33,607 bases of DNA from Alphaproteobacteria bacterium (lineage in GTDB: Bacteria > Pseudomonadota > Alphaproteobacteria > GCA-2731375), in NCBI GenBank assembly GCA_021776235.1, contig JAJFGG010000126.1, positions 1 through 33,607 on the forward strand, written 5' to 3'. Positions 1 through 8,675 of this stretch are shown piece by piece; the stretch's first letter is position 1, and every line of letters begins with the position of its first letter. The translations under genes and the position numbers were made by a program. The notes beneath the pieces are model-generated. The model ran no database searches. It was not told the DNA's origin and was given only the letters and a program-made list of their open reading frames with translations.

Positions 1-249
1 GTTGGGGTTTTCATCCTCCACCGTCAAAAACACCGGCTGTTCCCCGGGCGGGCCATCGCCGCTGCTGCCATGGGGCAGCCAGGATCTCTCTTCATAGGTC
101 CACAAGGCGCCGTTCAAAGCCTCGACGCGCTCCTGGGAACCGGCCAGGACGATAGCCCGATGTCCGCGTTCCAAAGCCTTTTCCAACAACTTCGGCAAGG
201 CCTTTTCCAAGGGCCAGTGCAGTAAATGATAGAATCCGACCTCGGTCAT
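1..249 (-). CDS. holC: DNA polymerase III chi subunit, C-terminus outside the window
   Basis: This is the chi subunit of the DNA polymerase III clamp loader complex, which links the polymerase to single-stranded-DNA-binding protein at the fork. The first 83 residues are visible; the gene runs off the left edge. The N-terminus MTEVGFYHL, the middle AIVLAGSQERVEALNGALW and the segment FLTVEDENPN are typical of HolC. The ATG is ten bases beyond the pepA stop codon, so the two genes are very likely one transcript, and a pepA-holC pairing is common in Proteobacteria. Identification by family resemblance is strong; only the missing C-terminus is unknown. Confidence 0.9.
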   Translation of the reverse strand, partial: MTEVGFYHLLHWPLEKALPKLLEKALERGHRAIVLAGSQERVEALNGALWTYEERSWLPHGSSGDGPPGEQPVFLTVEDENPN

Positions 250-259
250 CGCCGCAGGT

Positions 260-1756
260 CTATTTGCCGCCTTCGTAGTGGCTGGCCACCAACCGGTCCA
301 ACAGACGCACGCCCCAACCGGTGCCGCCCTTGGGCACTGTCGGCTTGCCCTGATCGCCCCAGGCCACACCGGCGATGTCCAGATGAGCCCAAGGCACCTT
401 GTTGACAAAGCGTTGCAGGAACTGCGCGGCGGTGATGGAACCGGCATCACGGCCGCCGATGTTCTTCATATCGGCAATGGCGCAGTTGATTTTCTTGTCG
501 TAGGCATCGGACAGGGGCAGGCGCCAGACACCTTCGTCGACCTCTGCCCCGGCCTCGAACAATTGCCGGGACAGCTTGTCGTCATTGGAAAACAGGCCGG
601 CATTTTCATGCCCCAGGGCGATGATCATGGCCCCCGTCAGGGTCGCCAGATTAACCATGAATTGCGGCTTGAAACGTTGCTGCGTGTACCAAAGAGCATC
701 GGCCAGGACCAGGCGGCCTTCGGCGTCGGTATTCAGGATTTCGATGGTCTGCCCGGACATGGAGGTGACGATGTCGCCAGGGCGTTGCGCCTTGCCGTCG
801 GGCATGTTTTCCACCAGGCCGACAACGCCGATGGCGTTTACCTTGGCCTTGCGTCCCGCCAGGGCCTTCATCAAACCGATAACGGTGCCGGCGCCGCCCA
901 TGTCCCATTTCATCATTTCCATGCCCGGCCCGGGTTTCAGGGAAATGCCACCGGTGTCGAAGGTCACGCCCTTGCCCACGAAGGCCACGGGCTTGGCCTT
1001 GGCGCTGGCGCCCTGCCAACGCATGACCACCATGCGGCTTTCCCGCGGACTGCCCTGGCCGACGCCCAGCAGGGCGCCCATGCCCAGTTTTTCCATACGG
1101 GCCTCGTTCAGCACCTCGACCTTGACGCCCAGCTTGCTCAAGCTCTTGCAGTGCTGGGCCATGCTGTCGGGATACAGTACGTTGGCCGGCTCGCTGACCA
1201 GATCGCGAGTCATGAAGACGCCATCAGCGATCGCGTCCAATGCCTTGAATTGCCGGCGGGCAACGGCAGGTGCCTGAGACAGCACCGAAACGGCGGAGAC
1301 GCTGGGCTTGTCCTTGGGCTTCAATTTCGTGCGGTATTTATCGAAGCGGTAACTGGCCAACCGGGCGCCATAGGCCAGGCAGGCGGCGCTGGCAGCCGGC
1401 TCCGCCTTGGCGCCGGCAATGGCGTCGCAGGCCATGGTGATGTTTTTCAGGCCGCAGTTGGCCAGGCGTTGCAGAGCCGTGCCGCCGAAATTCTCCAGAT
1501 CAATCTGCTTGATGGCCTTGGCCTCGCCCAGTCCGCCCAGCAATACCCGGTCCGCGCCGACACCCGCCGGGGCCAGAATATCCAGCCATTGCCCCTTGCC
1601 GCCATCAAAGCGGGAGGCCTTGATGGCCCGGCCGATGGCGCCCTTGCTCGCCTTGTCCAATTGCTTGGCGGTGTCCAGCAATTTGCTGCCCTTCAGGGCG
1701 CCAACGACCAGCGCGCCGGAGCTCGGTAATTTATGTGCGTTGATGGTGATCCTCAT
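260..1756 (-). CDS. pepA: Leucyl (cytosol) aminopeptidase, family M17
   Basis: Cytoplasmic hexameric metallo-aminopeptidase that removes N-terminal residues from peptides; in enterobacteria PepA also binds DNA. The 498 residues match the usual length. The C-terminal catalytic domain shows GKGVTFDTGGISLKPG from about residue 261 (metal-binding Lys262 and Asp267, catalytic Lys274), an Asp at 285 in KWDMGGAG, and the family signature NTDAEGRL at 342-349 (metal ligands Asp344 and Glu346, catalytic Arg348). All expected catalytic residues are present, so it should be active. It is followed directly by holC and is divergent from lptF, the same neighbourhood as in enterobacteria. A promoter-like pair lies about 60-85 bases upstream. 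Confidence 0.97.
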   Translation of the reverse strand: MRITINAHKLPSSGALVVGALKGSKLLDTAKQLDKASKGAIGRAIKASRFDGGKGQWLDILAPAGVGADRVLLGGLGEAKAIKQIDLENFGGTALQRLANCGLKNITMACDAIAGAKAEPAASAACLAYGARLASYRFDKYRTKLKPKDKPSVSAVSVLSQAPAVARRQFKALDAIADGVFMTRDLVSEPANVLYPDSMAQHCKSLSKLGVKVEVLNEARMEKLGMGALLGVGQGSPRESRMVVMRWQGASAKAKPVAFVGKGVTFDTGGISLKPGPGMEMMKWDMGGAGTVIGLMKALAGRKAKVNAIGVVGLVENMPDGKAQRPGDIVTSMSGQTIEILNTDAEGRLVLADALWYTQQRFKPQFMVNLATLTGAMIIALGHENAGLFSNDDKLSRQLFEAGAEVDEGVWRLPLSDAYDKKINCAIADMKNIGGRDAGSITAAQFLQRFVNKVPWAHLDIAGVAWGDQGKPTVPKGGTGWGVRLLDRLVASHYEGGK

Positions 1757-1813
1757 GAACGTCCCCTGATTGTCGCGGCGTCGGCGCGGCGAAATGAAAA
1801 TTGACCAAAGCGT

Positions 1814-1841
1814 ATCTTACGGCTGAACGGCGGCAGCGCAA
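1814..1841 (-). promoter_or_regulatory. Possible sigma70-type promoter of pepA-holC
   Basis: Read on the minus strand there is TTGCGC at 1841-1836, a 16-base spacer, and TAAGAT at 1819-1814. It lies in the 158-base divergent region between pepA and lptF and would start a transcript with a leader of about 50 bases before the pepA ATG. Assigned by eye from consensus resemblance only. No comparably good promoter was seen for lptF; a TTGACC at 1857-1862 has only a weak -10 partner. Confidence 0.4.
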
Positions 1842-1914
1842 GCGGGGCCTGGATGATTGACCGGAATCTGGCGCAGGGGCGCCATGTTTCTGTTATTTCA
1901 CCGCGCGGCGCTGT

Positions 1915-3072
1915 ATGATTCCGCCCGTGCACAGACTGCAACGATATATCCTTCGGCAAATGGCCGGCCCGTTTGTTTTTTTTCTGCTGTCGTTGACAGG
2001 CGTAATCTGGTTGACGCAATCGCTACGATTTGTAGACCTGATCATCAACAAGGGCCTGTCGGCCTCGTACTTTGCCCAATTGACCCTGCTGATCCTGCCC
2101 AGCGTGCTGACGGTGATCCTGCCCATCGCCCTGTTCGCGACGGTATTGTACGTCTATCACAGTATGGACGGGGACAGCGAAATTGTCGTCATGCGGGCCT
2201 CCGGTCTGGGCAATTTCGCCCTGGCCAGGCCGGCCGTGACCCTGGCCATTGCTGTCACCCTGGTTGGCTATTTCCTCTCCTTGTACCTGATGCCCACGGG
2301 CCAGCGGGCCTTTAAGGATATGAAGACCTCGCTGCGGACCAATCTTTCCTATGTGCTGTTGCAGGAAGGCACCTTCAATACCATTGGCGACAGCCTGACC
2401 GTATATATCCGGGCCCGGCAGTCGGGCGGCGAGATGCTGGGCATACTGGTGCATGACAGCCGCGACAGGCAGCGCCCGGTAACCATGATCGCGGAAAAGG
2501 GCGCCATGGTCCGCACCGCGGGCGGGCCCCGGTTCATTATGGTCAACGGCAATCGGCAGCAGATCGACCATGCGGCCGGACAATTATCTCTGTTGCAATT
2601 CAACCGTTACGCCCTTGATTTGAGCCAGTTCGTGCAACGGGACGAGGATCGCTGGCTGGAACCGGGCGAACGCTATCTGCACGAATTGTTCTGGCCTGGA
2701 ACCAATGCCGACGACCTGGCCAACGCAACCCGCATGCGGGTGGAAGGGCATGACCGTCTCGCATCACCTCTGTACAGTCTGGCCTTTACTCTGATTGCCC
2801 TGGCGGCGGTGCTGGGGGGCGATTTCAGCCGCCGGGGCCGGCGTTGGCGTATTGTCCTGGCGGTGGCCTGTATTGGCCTGACACGGGCCGCGGGCCTGGG
2901 CCTGGTTGGATTATCGGCCAAGGTCCCGGCTTTGATCCCACTGTTGTATCTGAATATCATTCTGGTCATGGTGCTTTGTGTTTATGTTCTGATGCGGGGC
3001 CGGATTTGGCGGCGCCGGCGCCAGCCCTGGCTGCATCCCGGCGGCAGGCAATATCAGGGACCATCGGGATAA
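1915..3072 (+). CDS. lptF: LPS export ABC transporter permease LptF
   Basis: Inner-membrane permease that, with LptG and the LptB ATPase, extracts lipopolysaccharide from the inner membrane and pushes it onto the periplasmic Lpt bridge. The 385-residue protein starts with RLQRYILRQMAGPF, which leads into the first membrane helix, as in the YjgP/YjgQ family. It has two further N-terminal helices, the coupling region DGDSEIVVMRASG, a large periplasmic beta domain in the middle (roughly residues 120-270) and three C-terminal helices. The product ends in a basic cytoplasmic tail rich in Arg. A GTG a few codons after the chosen ATG is a possible alternative start. The stop codon overlaps the lptG start by one base (TAATG), implying translational coupling. 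Confidence 0.93.
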   Translation: MIPPVHRLQRYILRQMAGPFVFFLLSLTGVIWLTQSLRFVDLIINKGLSASYFAQLTLLILPSVLTVILPIALFATVLYVYHSMDGDSEIVVMRASGLGNFALARPAVTLAIAVTLVGYFLSLYLMPTGQRAFKDMKTSLRTNLSYVLLQEGTFNTIGDSLTVYIRARQSGGEMLGILVHDSRDRQRPVTMIAEKGAMVRTAGGPRFIMVNGNRQQIDHAAGQLSLLQFNRYALDLSQFVQRDEDRWLEPGERYLHELFWPGTNADDLANATRMRVEGHDRLASPLYSLAFTLIALAAVLGGDFSRRGRRWRIVLAVACIGLTRAAGLGLVGLSAKVPALIPLLYLNIILVMVLCVYVLMRGRIWRRRRQPWLHPGGRQYQGPSG

Positions 3073-4166
3073 TGCGCCTGTCGCCCACATTTTCCCTGTA
3101 CCTGGGACGGCAGTTTCTGCTTGGCATCGGCTTTGTCATGGCCGTTCTGCTGGCATTGATCTTCCTGATCGATGTGGTTGAACTGTTGCGCCGCGCCGCC
3201 GGTCACGACGCCGCGGGCTTTGGCCTGATCCTGGGCATGGCAGCCTTGAACCTGCCCAATTTGGCCCAGAAGGTGCTGCCGGTGGCTACTTTATTCGGCG
3301 CCATCATGACCTTTTCGCGCCTGACCCGAAGTCATGAGCTGATCGTGGCCCGGGCCGCCGGGGTTTCGGTCTGGCAATTCCTGGCCCCAGCCCTGGTCAT
3401 CGCGCTGTTGCTGGGGGCCATCATGGTGACTTTATTCAATCCTCTTTCGGCCATCATGTCAGCACGGTATGAACAGCTGGAGGGACGCTTTTTGGAAGGC
3501 CGGCAAAGCCTGTTGGCGGTTTCGGCGACCGGCTTGTGGCTGCGCCAGGCGGATGAATTCGGCCAATCGGTGATCCATGCCCGGCATGTCACTTCGGCCG
3601 GCACCGAGTTGCAGGACGTCATCGTCTTTCTCTACAAGGGAACCGACGAGTTCGTTGGCCGCATCGATGCCAAACAGGCCATGTTGCTGGATGGCCGGTG
3701 GCGCCTCACCGATGCCCTGTTGACCCGGCCCCAGGAAGCCGCGGTCCGGCTGGAAGAGTACGAAATCAAGACCACTCTGACTCTGGCCGCGATACAGGAA
3801 GGCTTCGCCTCGCCCCAGACCTTGTCCTTTTGGTCCCTGCCGGGTTTTATCCGGACCCTTGAGATGGCCGGGTTTTCCGCCACCAGGCACCGCTTGCATT
3901 GGCACAGAATTCTATCCACGCCGTTGTTGCTGGCGGCCATGATCCTGCTGGCCGCAACTTTTTCCCTGCGCCTGACGCGGCGCGGACACACCGGCATCTT
4001 GCTGGGCGCGGGTGTGTTGACCGGCTTCCTCCTGTATTTTGTCACGGACGTCGTGCATGCCTTTGGTATTGCCGGCAATCTGCCTGTAATCCTGGCTGCC
4101 TGGACGCCGGCCGGCGTATGCGCCCTATTGGGCCTGTCTTTGCTGTTGCACCTGGAGGACGGCTAG
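3072..4166 (+). CDS. lptG: LPS export ABC transporter permease LptG
   Basis: Second permease of the LptB2FG lipopolysaccharide extractor, in the inner membrane. The start is placed at the ATG overlapping the lptF stop by one base, giving 364 residues beginning MRLSPTFSLYLGRQFLLGIG, a normal LptG length and N-terminus; the open frame continues upstream inside lptF but that part is not LptG-like. The same plan as LptF is visible: N-terminal helices, a coupling segment SRLTRSHELIVARAAGVS, a periplasmic beta-rich domain and three C-terminal helices ending just before the stop. lptD follows after a gap of four bases, so lptF-lptG-lptD read as one operon for LPS transport. Confidence 0.93.
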   Translation: MRLSPTFSLYLGRQFLLGIGFVMAVLLALIFLIDVVELLRRAAGHDAAGFGLILGMAALNLPNLAQKVLPVATLFGAIMTFSRLTRSHELIVARAAGVSVWQFLAPALVIALLLGAIMVTLFNPLSAIMSARYEQLEGRFLEGRQSLLAVSATGLWLRQADEFGQSVIHARHVTSAGTELQDVIVFLYKGTDEFVGRIDAKQAMLLDGRWRLTDALLTRPQEAAVRLEEYEIKTTLTLAAIQEGFASPQTLSFWSLPGFIRTLEMAGFSATRHRLHWHRILSTPLLLAAMILLAATFSLRLTRRGHTGILLGAGVLTGFLLYFVTDVVHAFGIAGNLPVILAAWTPAGVCALLGLSLLLHLEDG

Positions 4167-4170
4167 ATTG

Positions 4171-6357
4171 ATGGGCTTGGGGGCACCAGCAAAAGGCCGG
4201 ACATGGCTGCGAGGTGACCTGGGATTCATATTGATCCTGCCCTTTGCCCTGTTTTTGGTGATTGGTCCAGCGTCGGCGCAAGAGGTGGGTGGATCGCCGT
4301 TCCTGCTTTCAGCGGATCAAATAATCCACGACAACCAGCTGGGCCAAGTCACCGCCAACGGCAATGTGGAAATCAGCAGCGAAGGCCGGGTCCTGCTGGC
4401 TGACAGCGTCAGTTACAATCAGCGCGACGGGGTGGTCACGGCATCGGGCAATTTGACCCTGATGGAGCCCAGCGGCGAGGTAATATTCGCCCAGCATCTG
4501 CAGCTATCGGAAGATTTGACCGAAGGTTTCATCGAAAGCATACGCATCCTGCTGACTGATAAATCCCGATTCGCCGCCAACGGGGCCCGGCGCTATGGCG
4601 CTGATAGGCTGGAACTGGCCAAGGCTGTCTATTCGCCCTGTGAAGTATGCCGCGAACACCCCGACCGGGCGCCGTTGTGGCAGTTGAAGGCGGTGCGGGT
4701 GATCCATCACCGCAGTGCCCACGAGATCGAGTACCGGGACGCGGTGCTGGAAGTATATGGCGTACCCATCGCCTATACGCCCTATTTCCGCCATGCGGAC
4801 CCGTTGACGCCGCGAAAAAGCGGCTTCCTGCCGCCCTCCTTCGGCTCTTCAACAGACCTGGGCACGTCGGTGCAAGTGCCCTATTTCTGGGCCATCGAAG
4901 CGGAACGGGATCTCACCTTCGCACCAATCTTCACCACGGATGAAGGGGTTGTGCTGACCGGCGAATATCGCGCCTTGACCGCCAAGGGCAGCTACAACAG
5001 CGAAGCCAGCCTGACCTATCCGGACAAACGCAACGACAACAATGAACGTCTGGACGACAAGGAGTTTCGCGGTCATATCAAATCCTTGGGCCAGTTCGAT
5101 ATCGATCAAACCTGGCGTTGGGGCTATCAGCTGAACCGGGCCACCGATGATACCTATCTCAGCCGCTATGGCATTAGCGATGCCGATGTCCTGACCAGCA
5201 CCGCCTTTGTGGAAGGCTTTCGCGGCCGGCAGTATATGTCGGCGTCGGCCTATGCATTCCAGGGCCTGGAAGTGGAAGATGACTCGGGCACCACACCTTT
5301 TGTGGCGCCGCTGCTTGACTATGCCGTGACCCTGCAGCCCGAACGCCTGCCCGGCCGGCTGTATTTCGATGCGTCCGTGGTTTCCCTCTATCGTCAGAAA
5401 GGTTTCGACAGCCGGCGGCTCAGTGTCGATGGCAGCTGGCAATTACCCCATGTCGGACCGGCGGGCGATATCTATACGCTGACCACCGATCTGGGCCTTG
5501 ATCTTTATTGGTTGAATGGTTTCACCCCGACCGGCAATTCCGGAAACTCGTCCAGCAGCAGCAATTTGGAGGCGCGACTGCGGCCCACGGTTGCCTTGGA
5601 ATGGCGCTTTCCCTTTGTCCGCCGTGAAGGCACCGTGCGTCAGGTGATTGAACCGATCGCGCAAGTAATCGTCACCCCCTATGGCGGCAACCCGAAAGAA
5701 ATTCCCAATGAAGACAGCCGCAGCCTGGAATTTGATGATACCAACCTGTTCAGCCTGAACCGCTTCCCTGGGCATGACCGGGTTGAAAGTGGGCCGCGCG
5801 CCAATCTGGGCCTGAAAGCGTCGGCCTACGGCGTATCGGGCGGTTATACCAGCCTGACAATGGGCCAGGTCTTTCGCCTGAAGGATGATGATACCTTCGC
5901 CAGACAATCCGGACTGGATGACCACCGCTCTGACTATGTCACGGCGTTGACCATTGCGCCCTCGGATTTTTTCGACCTGACCAACCGGCTCCGCCTAGAC
6001 CGCGACACGTTATCCCTGAACCGCAACGAAATCTATCTTTCCATCGGTCCCAAAAACCTGCGTTTCATTACCTCCTATGTTTCGTTGGACAGGGACCGAA
6101 CCGCGGACGCATTGGAGGCGCGGGAGGAGTTATATAATTCTCTACGCTGGCAGATCGACAAACGCTGGATTGCCACCATGGAAAGCCGCCGCGACCTGAA
6201 AAACGGTGGCAATCAGATACGGGCCGGCGGCGGCCTGCAATATCTTGACGAATGCATCGGCTTTGCCTTGACGGTTGAAAGGAACTTCACCCGAGACCGC
6301 GACGCGCAACCCTCAACTTCGGTCAATTTCCGCTTTCTGCTGCAGAATTTGGGGTAG
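4171..6357 (+). CDS. lptD: LPS assembly outer-membrane protein LptD
   Basis: Outer-membrane beta-barrel that, with LptE, receives LPS from the periplasmic bridge and inserts it in the outer leaflet. From the ATG at 4171 it has 728 residues; a TTG one codon earlier is also possible, and GGAGG at 4154-4158 could serve either. A signal peptide with a long hydrophobic core and an ASA site (about residues 34-36) leads to an OstA/LptA-like jellyroll (LLSADQIIHDNQLGQVTANG onward) and then the barrel. Cys157 and Cys160 form a CxxC near the domain junction and Cys695 is near the end, so at least one disulfide between the halves is possible. The protein ends in an aromatic-rich strand (FRFLLQNLG). surA/pdxA-type neighbours are absent; a convergent hisI follows instead. 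Confidence 0.94.
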   Translation: MGLGAPAKGRTWLRGDLGFILILPFALFLVIGPASAQEVGGSPFLLSADQIIHDNQLGQVTANGNVEISSEGRVLLADSVSYNQRDGVVTASGNLTLMEPSGEVIFAQHLQLSEDLTEGFIESIRILLTDKSRFAANGARRYGADRLELAKAVYSPCEVCREHPDRAPLWQLKAVRVIHHRSAHEIEYRDAVLEVYGVPIAYTPYFRHADPLTPRKSGFLPPSFGSSTDLGTSVQVPYFWAIEAERDLTFAPIFTTDEGVVLTGEYRALTAKGSYNSEASLTYPDKRNDNNERLDDKEFRGHIKSLGQFDIDQTWRWGYQLNRATDDTYLSRYGISDADVLTSTAFVEGFRGRQYMSASAYAFQGLEVEDDSGTTPFVAPLLDYAVTLQPERLPGRLYFDASVVSLYRQKGFDSRRLSVDGSWQLPHVGPAGDIYTLTTDLGLDLYWLNGFTPTGNSGNSSSSSNLEARLRPTVALEWRFPFVRREGTVRQVIEPIAQVIVTPYGGNPKEIPNEDSRSLEFDDTNLFSLNRFPGHDRVESGPRANLGLKASAYGVSGGYTSLTMGQVFRLKDDDTFARQSGLDDHRSDYVTALTIAPSDFFDLTNRLRLDRDTLSLNRNEIYLSIGPKNLRFITSYVSLDRDRTADALEAREELYNSLRWQIDKRWIATMESRRDLKNGGNQIRAGGGLQYLDECIGFALTVERNFTRDRDAQPSTSVNFRFLLQNLG

Positions 6358-6358
6358 C

Positions 6359-6377
6359 TTAGAGCGTGTCGCGGCTA
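6359..6377. repeat. 19-base dispersed repeat, copy 1
   Basis: The 19 bases TTAGAGCGTGTCGCGGCTA occur here and again, identical, at 14700-14718. This copy starts two bases after the lptD stop and its last three bases are the hisI stop codon on the other strand, so it fills the convergent junction. Two exact copies 8.3 kb apart in intergenic positions suggest a dispersed repeat or a mobile-element end. Function unknown. Confidence 0.6.
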
Positions 6378-6878
6378 CAATTTTGTCGGATTGGGGGCAT
6401 CGCCATAAACCACCTCCGGGTCGAAGACTTTTTCGGTTTCCTCGAATTGCAAGCGCGGCGGCGCGCCGGTGCCGATCGGGCCGAGCGGGACCGAGCGATA
6501 GAAGCAGGAGCGATAGCCGACGTGGCAAGAGGCGCCACCGGCGACATCAACCCGCAACCAAACGGAATCCTGATCGTCGTCAATGCGCATTTCCACAACC
6601 CGCTGCACGAGGCCCGAGGTTGCCCCCTTGTGCCACAGCGTTTGCCGGCTGCGGCTGTAATAATGGGCCTCGCGGGTTTCGATGGTGCGGCGCAGGGCCT
6701 CGTCATTCATATAGCCATGCATGAGCATCTCGCCGCTGCCGGCATCAGACGTCACGACCGGAATTAGACCGTCGGCGTCAAATTTGGGCGCCAGGTCAAA
6801 GCCTTCCTCGACCTGTTCAACACTTTGCCGGGGCCGGAACCGCATGGGCTCGACGGCGGTGGATTTTGTCTCTGTCAT
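6375..6878 (-). CDS. hisI: Phosphoribosyl-AMP cyclohydrolase (histidine biosynthesis)
   Basis: Cytoplasmic zinc enzyme that opens the adenine ring of phosphoribosyl-AMP, the third step of histidine biosynthesis. Visible signatures are the segment [19 protein letters not shown], the WHKGATSG motif (about 82-89), the acidic metal-binding run IDDDQD (about 99-104) and the zinc-ligand segment [11 protein letters not shown] (Cys118 and Cys125). It is monofunctional: no HisE pyrophosphohydrolase domain follows. At 167 residues it is longer than a minimal HisI because of about 25 extra residues before the core and a C-terminal tail ending [12 protein letters not shown]. No other his gene is in the window. 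It converges on lptD with only 17 bases between stop codons, and its stop lies inside a dispersed repeat. Confidence 0.93.
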   Translation of the reverse strand: MTETKSTAVEPMRFRPRQSVEQVEEGFDLAPKFDADGLIPVVTSDAGSGEMLMHGYMNDEALRRTIETREAHYYSRSRQTLWHKGATSGLVQRVVEMRIDDDQDSVWLRVDVAGGASCHVGYRSCFYRSVPLGPIGTGAPPRLQFEETEKVFDPEVVYGDAPNPTKL

Positions 6879-7020
6879 GGCGGCGTGTCCCGGCCAGTGT
6901 TTCGGGGCTCTGTTTCAAGTCGCCTCAATAATGCCTGCCCGCCACTCTGGCAACCAACGATCAGCGCGGTCGACGAGCCGCCACCAGGGCCTGCCGTTGT
7001 CATATCCATGACTATTGCTT

Positions 7021-7638
7021 TTAGTTCCTTTCGCTGATTAGACCCTGTGCCAGCAACATTTCCTCCACCCCTTGCACCAGAACATGGCCCAGCATGATAT
7101 GGCTTTCCTGGATACGGTTGGTGTCACGGCTGGGCACTACGATGGCTTGGTCGCACTGTCCCAGGGCCGCACCGCCGTCGCCGCCCAAAAAACCAAGCCG
7201 GACCAGGCCCTGTGCCTTGGCCACCTCCAGGGCAGCCAATACATTGGCCGAATTGCCGGAGGTCGTAATCGCCAGCAGCGCATCTCCCTTTTGCCCCAGG
7301 GCCCGCAGGGGACGGGCAAAGATCTGCTCAAATCCATAGTCGTTGGCGCAGGCGGTCAGGGTCGAGCTGTCGGTGATCAGGGATAGGGCCGGCAAGGCGT
7401 CCCGGTTCAGGGACGAACGCAGGCGGACCAGGAATTCCCCGGCCAGGTGCTGGGCATCGGCGGCCGATCCACCATTGCCGCAAAGCAAGACCTTGCCGCC
7501 GCCACCGATGGCCCGGGCCACCATGCCAACCATAAGCGAAAGCTGGCCGCCAATACCATCCGCCAACAACCGCTCCTTGACGTCGATCGAATCCCGGATC
7601 GCAACCTCGACCTGATCCGCCAGCTGTTGCTCGTTCAT
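7021..7638 (-). CDS. gmhA: Phosphoheptose isomerase (sedoheptulose-7-phosphate isomerase)
   Basis: Converts sedoheptulose 7-phosphate to D-glycero-D-manno-heptose 7-phosphate, the first step towards the heptoses used in LPS inner core or other heptose-containing glycans. The 205-residue protein is a single SIS domain with the sugar-phosphate loop LLCGNGGSAADAQHLAGEFL (from about residue 51), the segment LLAITTSGNSANVL and a C-terminal QESHIMLGHVLVQGVEE that carries the expected His. Its ATG overlaps the galE stop by four bases (ATGA), so it is co-translated as the last gene of the run. The later heptose genes are not in the window. DiaA is a related SIS family, but the sugar context and motifs favour GmhA. 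Confidence 0.88.
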   Translation of the reverse strand: MNEQQLADQVEVAIRDSIDVKERLLADGIGGQLSLMVGMVARAIGGGGKVLLCGNGGSAADAQHLAGEFLVRLRSSLNRDALPALSLITDSSTLTACANDYGFEQIFARPLRALGQKGDALLAITTSGNSANVLAALEVAKAQGLVRLGFLGGDGGAALGQCDQAIVVPSRDTNRIQESHIMLGHVLVQGVEEMLLAQGLISERN

Positions 7639-8675
7639 GCCTTCATCACGTCCATCAAATTCTTTTCCCAGGCCATGGCGGTCGTCACCACGACCAGCAG
7701 GTCATCATATTGCGGTTGCCAATTCAGGGTCGCGCGGATGCGGCTTGTAGCAGCGATCAAGCTGGCTGCATCTCCGGCCCGGCGTGGTCCCATGCGGCGC
7801 TGCATGGGGCCCGTGCCTAGCATATCCCTGGCGACCCGATCCACCATATCAAGCACCTGGGTCACTGAGAATCCGTGGCCGTAGCCGCAATTCAGGGTGA
7901 GGTTTCCATTGTTGTTTCTATCGCCATTGCCATTGTAATTCAGGACCGCCAGATGAGCCTGGGCCAGATCGCTGACGTGAATATAGTCCCGTACACAGGT
8001 GCCATCGGGTGTCGGATAATCGTCCCCGAAAACATCCATATGGGGCAAGACGCCCAGAGCGGCCTGGCAGGCGCGTTTGATCAGATGGGTCGCGGCCTTG
8101 GTATATTGCCCCGACCGCCCGGCCTGATCCGCGCCGGCCACGTTGAAATAGCGCAGTATGGCATAGCGCAGATTGCTGGCGGCGGCGATATCGCGGAGCA
8201 TCCACTCCGTCATCAGCTTGCTGCGGCCATAGGGGTTGGCCGGGGCCAGTTCGGCGTCTTCGGCCATGGGCGCCTCCCCCCCGGCGGTACCGTCATATAC
8301 GGCGGCGGTCGAGGAAAAGACAAACTTTTCGATATCGTTGTCCAGGCAGGCGCGCAGCAGTCTTGCGCTGCCGACCACATTGTTTTGATAATAGTCCAGG
8401 GGCCGTTCCACCGATTCCGGCACGATGATGGAACCGGCAAAATGCATCACCGCGCGGCAACCATGTTCAGTGAGAATACGGCCAATCAGGGAGCCATTGC
8501 CGACATTGCCTTGATAAAACGGCACCTGTCCGGGCACCGCCTCGCGGCGCCCGGTGGACAGATCGTCCACCACGACAACCTCTCGGCCGCTGTCCAATAG
8601 GGCCAGCACGACATGGCTGCCAATATAGCCAGCACCTCCGGTAATCAGTACGGGGGTTTGGGGTGAATTCATCAT
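7635..8675 (-). CDS. galE: UDP-glucose 4-epimerase
   Basis: Extended short-chain dehydrogenase that interconverts UDP-glucose and UDP-galactose, feeding galactose into surface polysaccharides. The NAD-binding loop TGGAGYIGSH is at residues 12-21; the SSTAAVYD strand supplies the catalytic Ser/Thr near 121-123, and the YxxxK pair is Tyr149/Lys153 in NPYGRSK. The block DVFGDDYPTPDGTCVRDYIH is diagnostic of GalE. Length (346) is typical. There are two in-frame ATGs at the start (8675 and 8672); the upstream one overlaps the stop of the preceding transporter gene, and the gene ends overlapping gmhA. It sits in the middle of a tightly packed minus-strand sugar-nucleotide operon. Confidence 0.93.
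   Translation of the reverse strand: MMNSPQTPVLITGGAGYIGSHVVLALLDSGREVVVVDDLSTGRREAVPGQVPFYQGNVGNGSLIGRILTEHGCRAVMHFAGSIIVPESVERPLDYYQNNVVGSARLLRACLDNDIEKFVFSSTAAVYDGTAGGEAPMAEDAELAPANPYGRSKLMTEWMLRDIAAASNLRYAILRYFNVAGADQAGRSGQYTKAATHLIKRACQAALGVLPHMDVFGDDYPTPDGTCVRDYIHVSDLAQAHLAVLNYNGNGDRNNNGNLTLNCGYGHGFSVTQVLDMVDRVARDMLGTGPMQRRMGPRRAGDAASLIAATSRIRATLNWQPQYDDLLVVVTTAMAWEKNLMDVMKA

Noticed and set aside
278-1729. Long open frame (483 codons) on the plus strand opposite pepA
   Set aside because: It is the antisense of a clear M17 aminopeptidase and results from GC-rich codon bias; the product shows no domain.
2844-3071. Upstream extension of lptG inside lptF
   Set aside because: The extension translates lptF out of frame; the ATG at 3072, overlapping the lptF stop, gives a normal LptG N-terminus.
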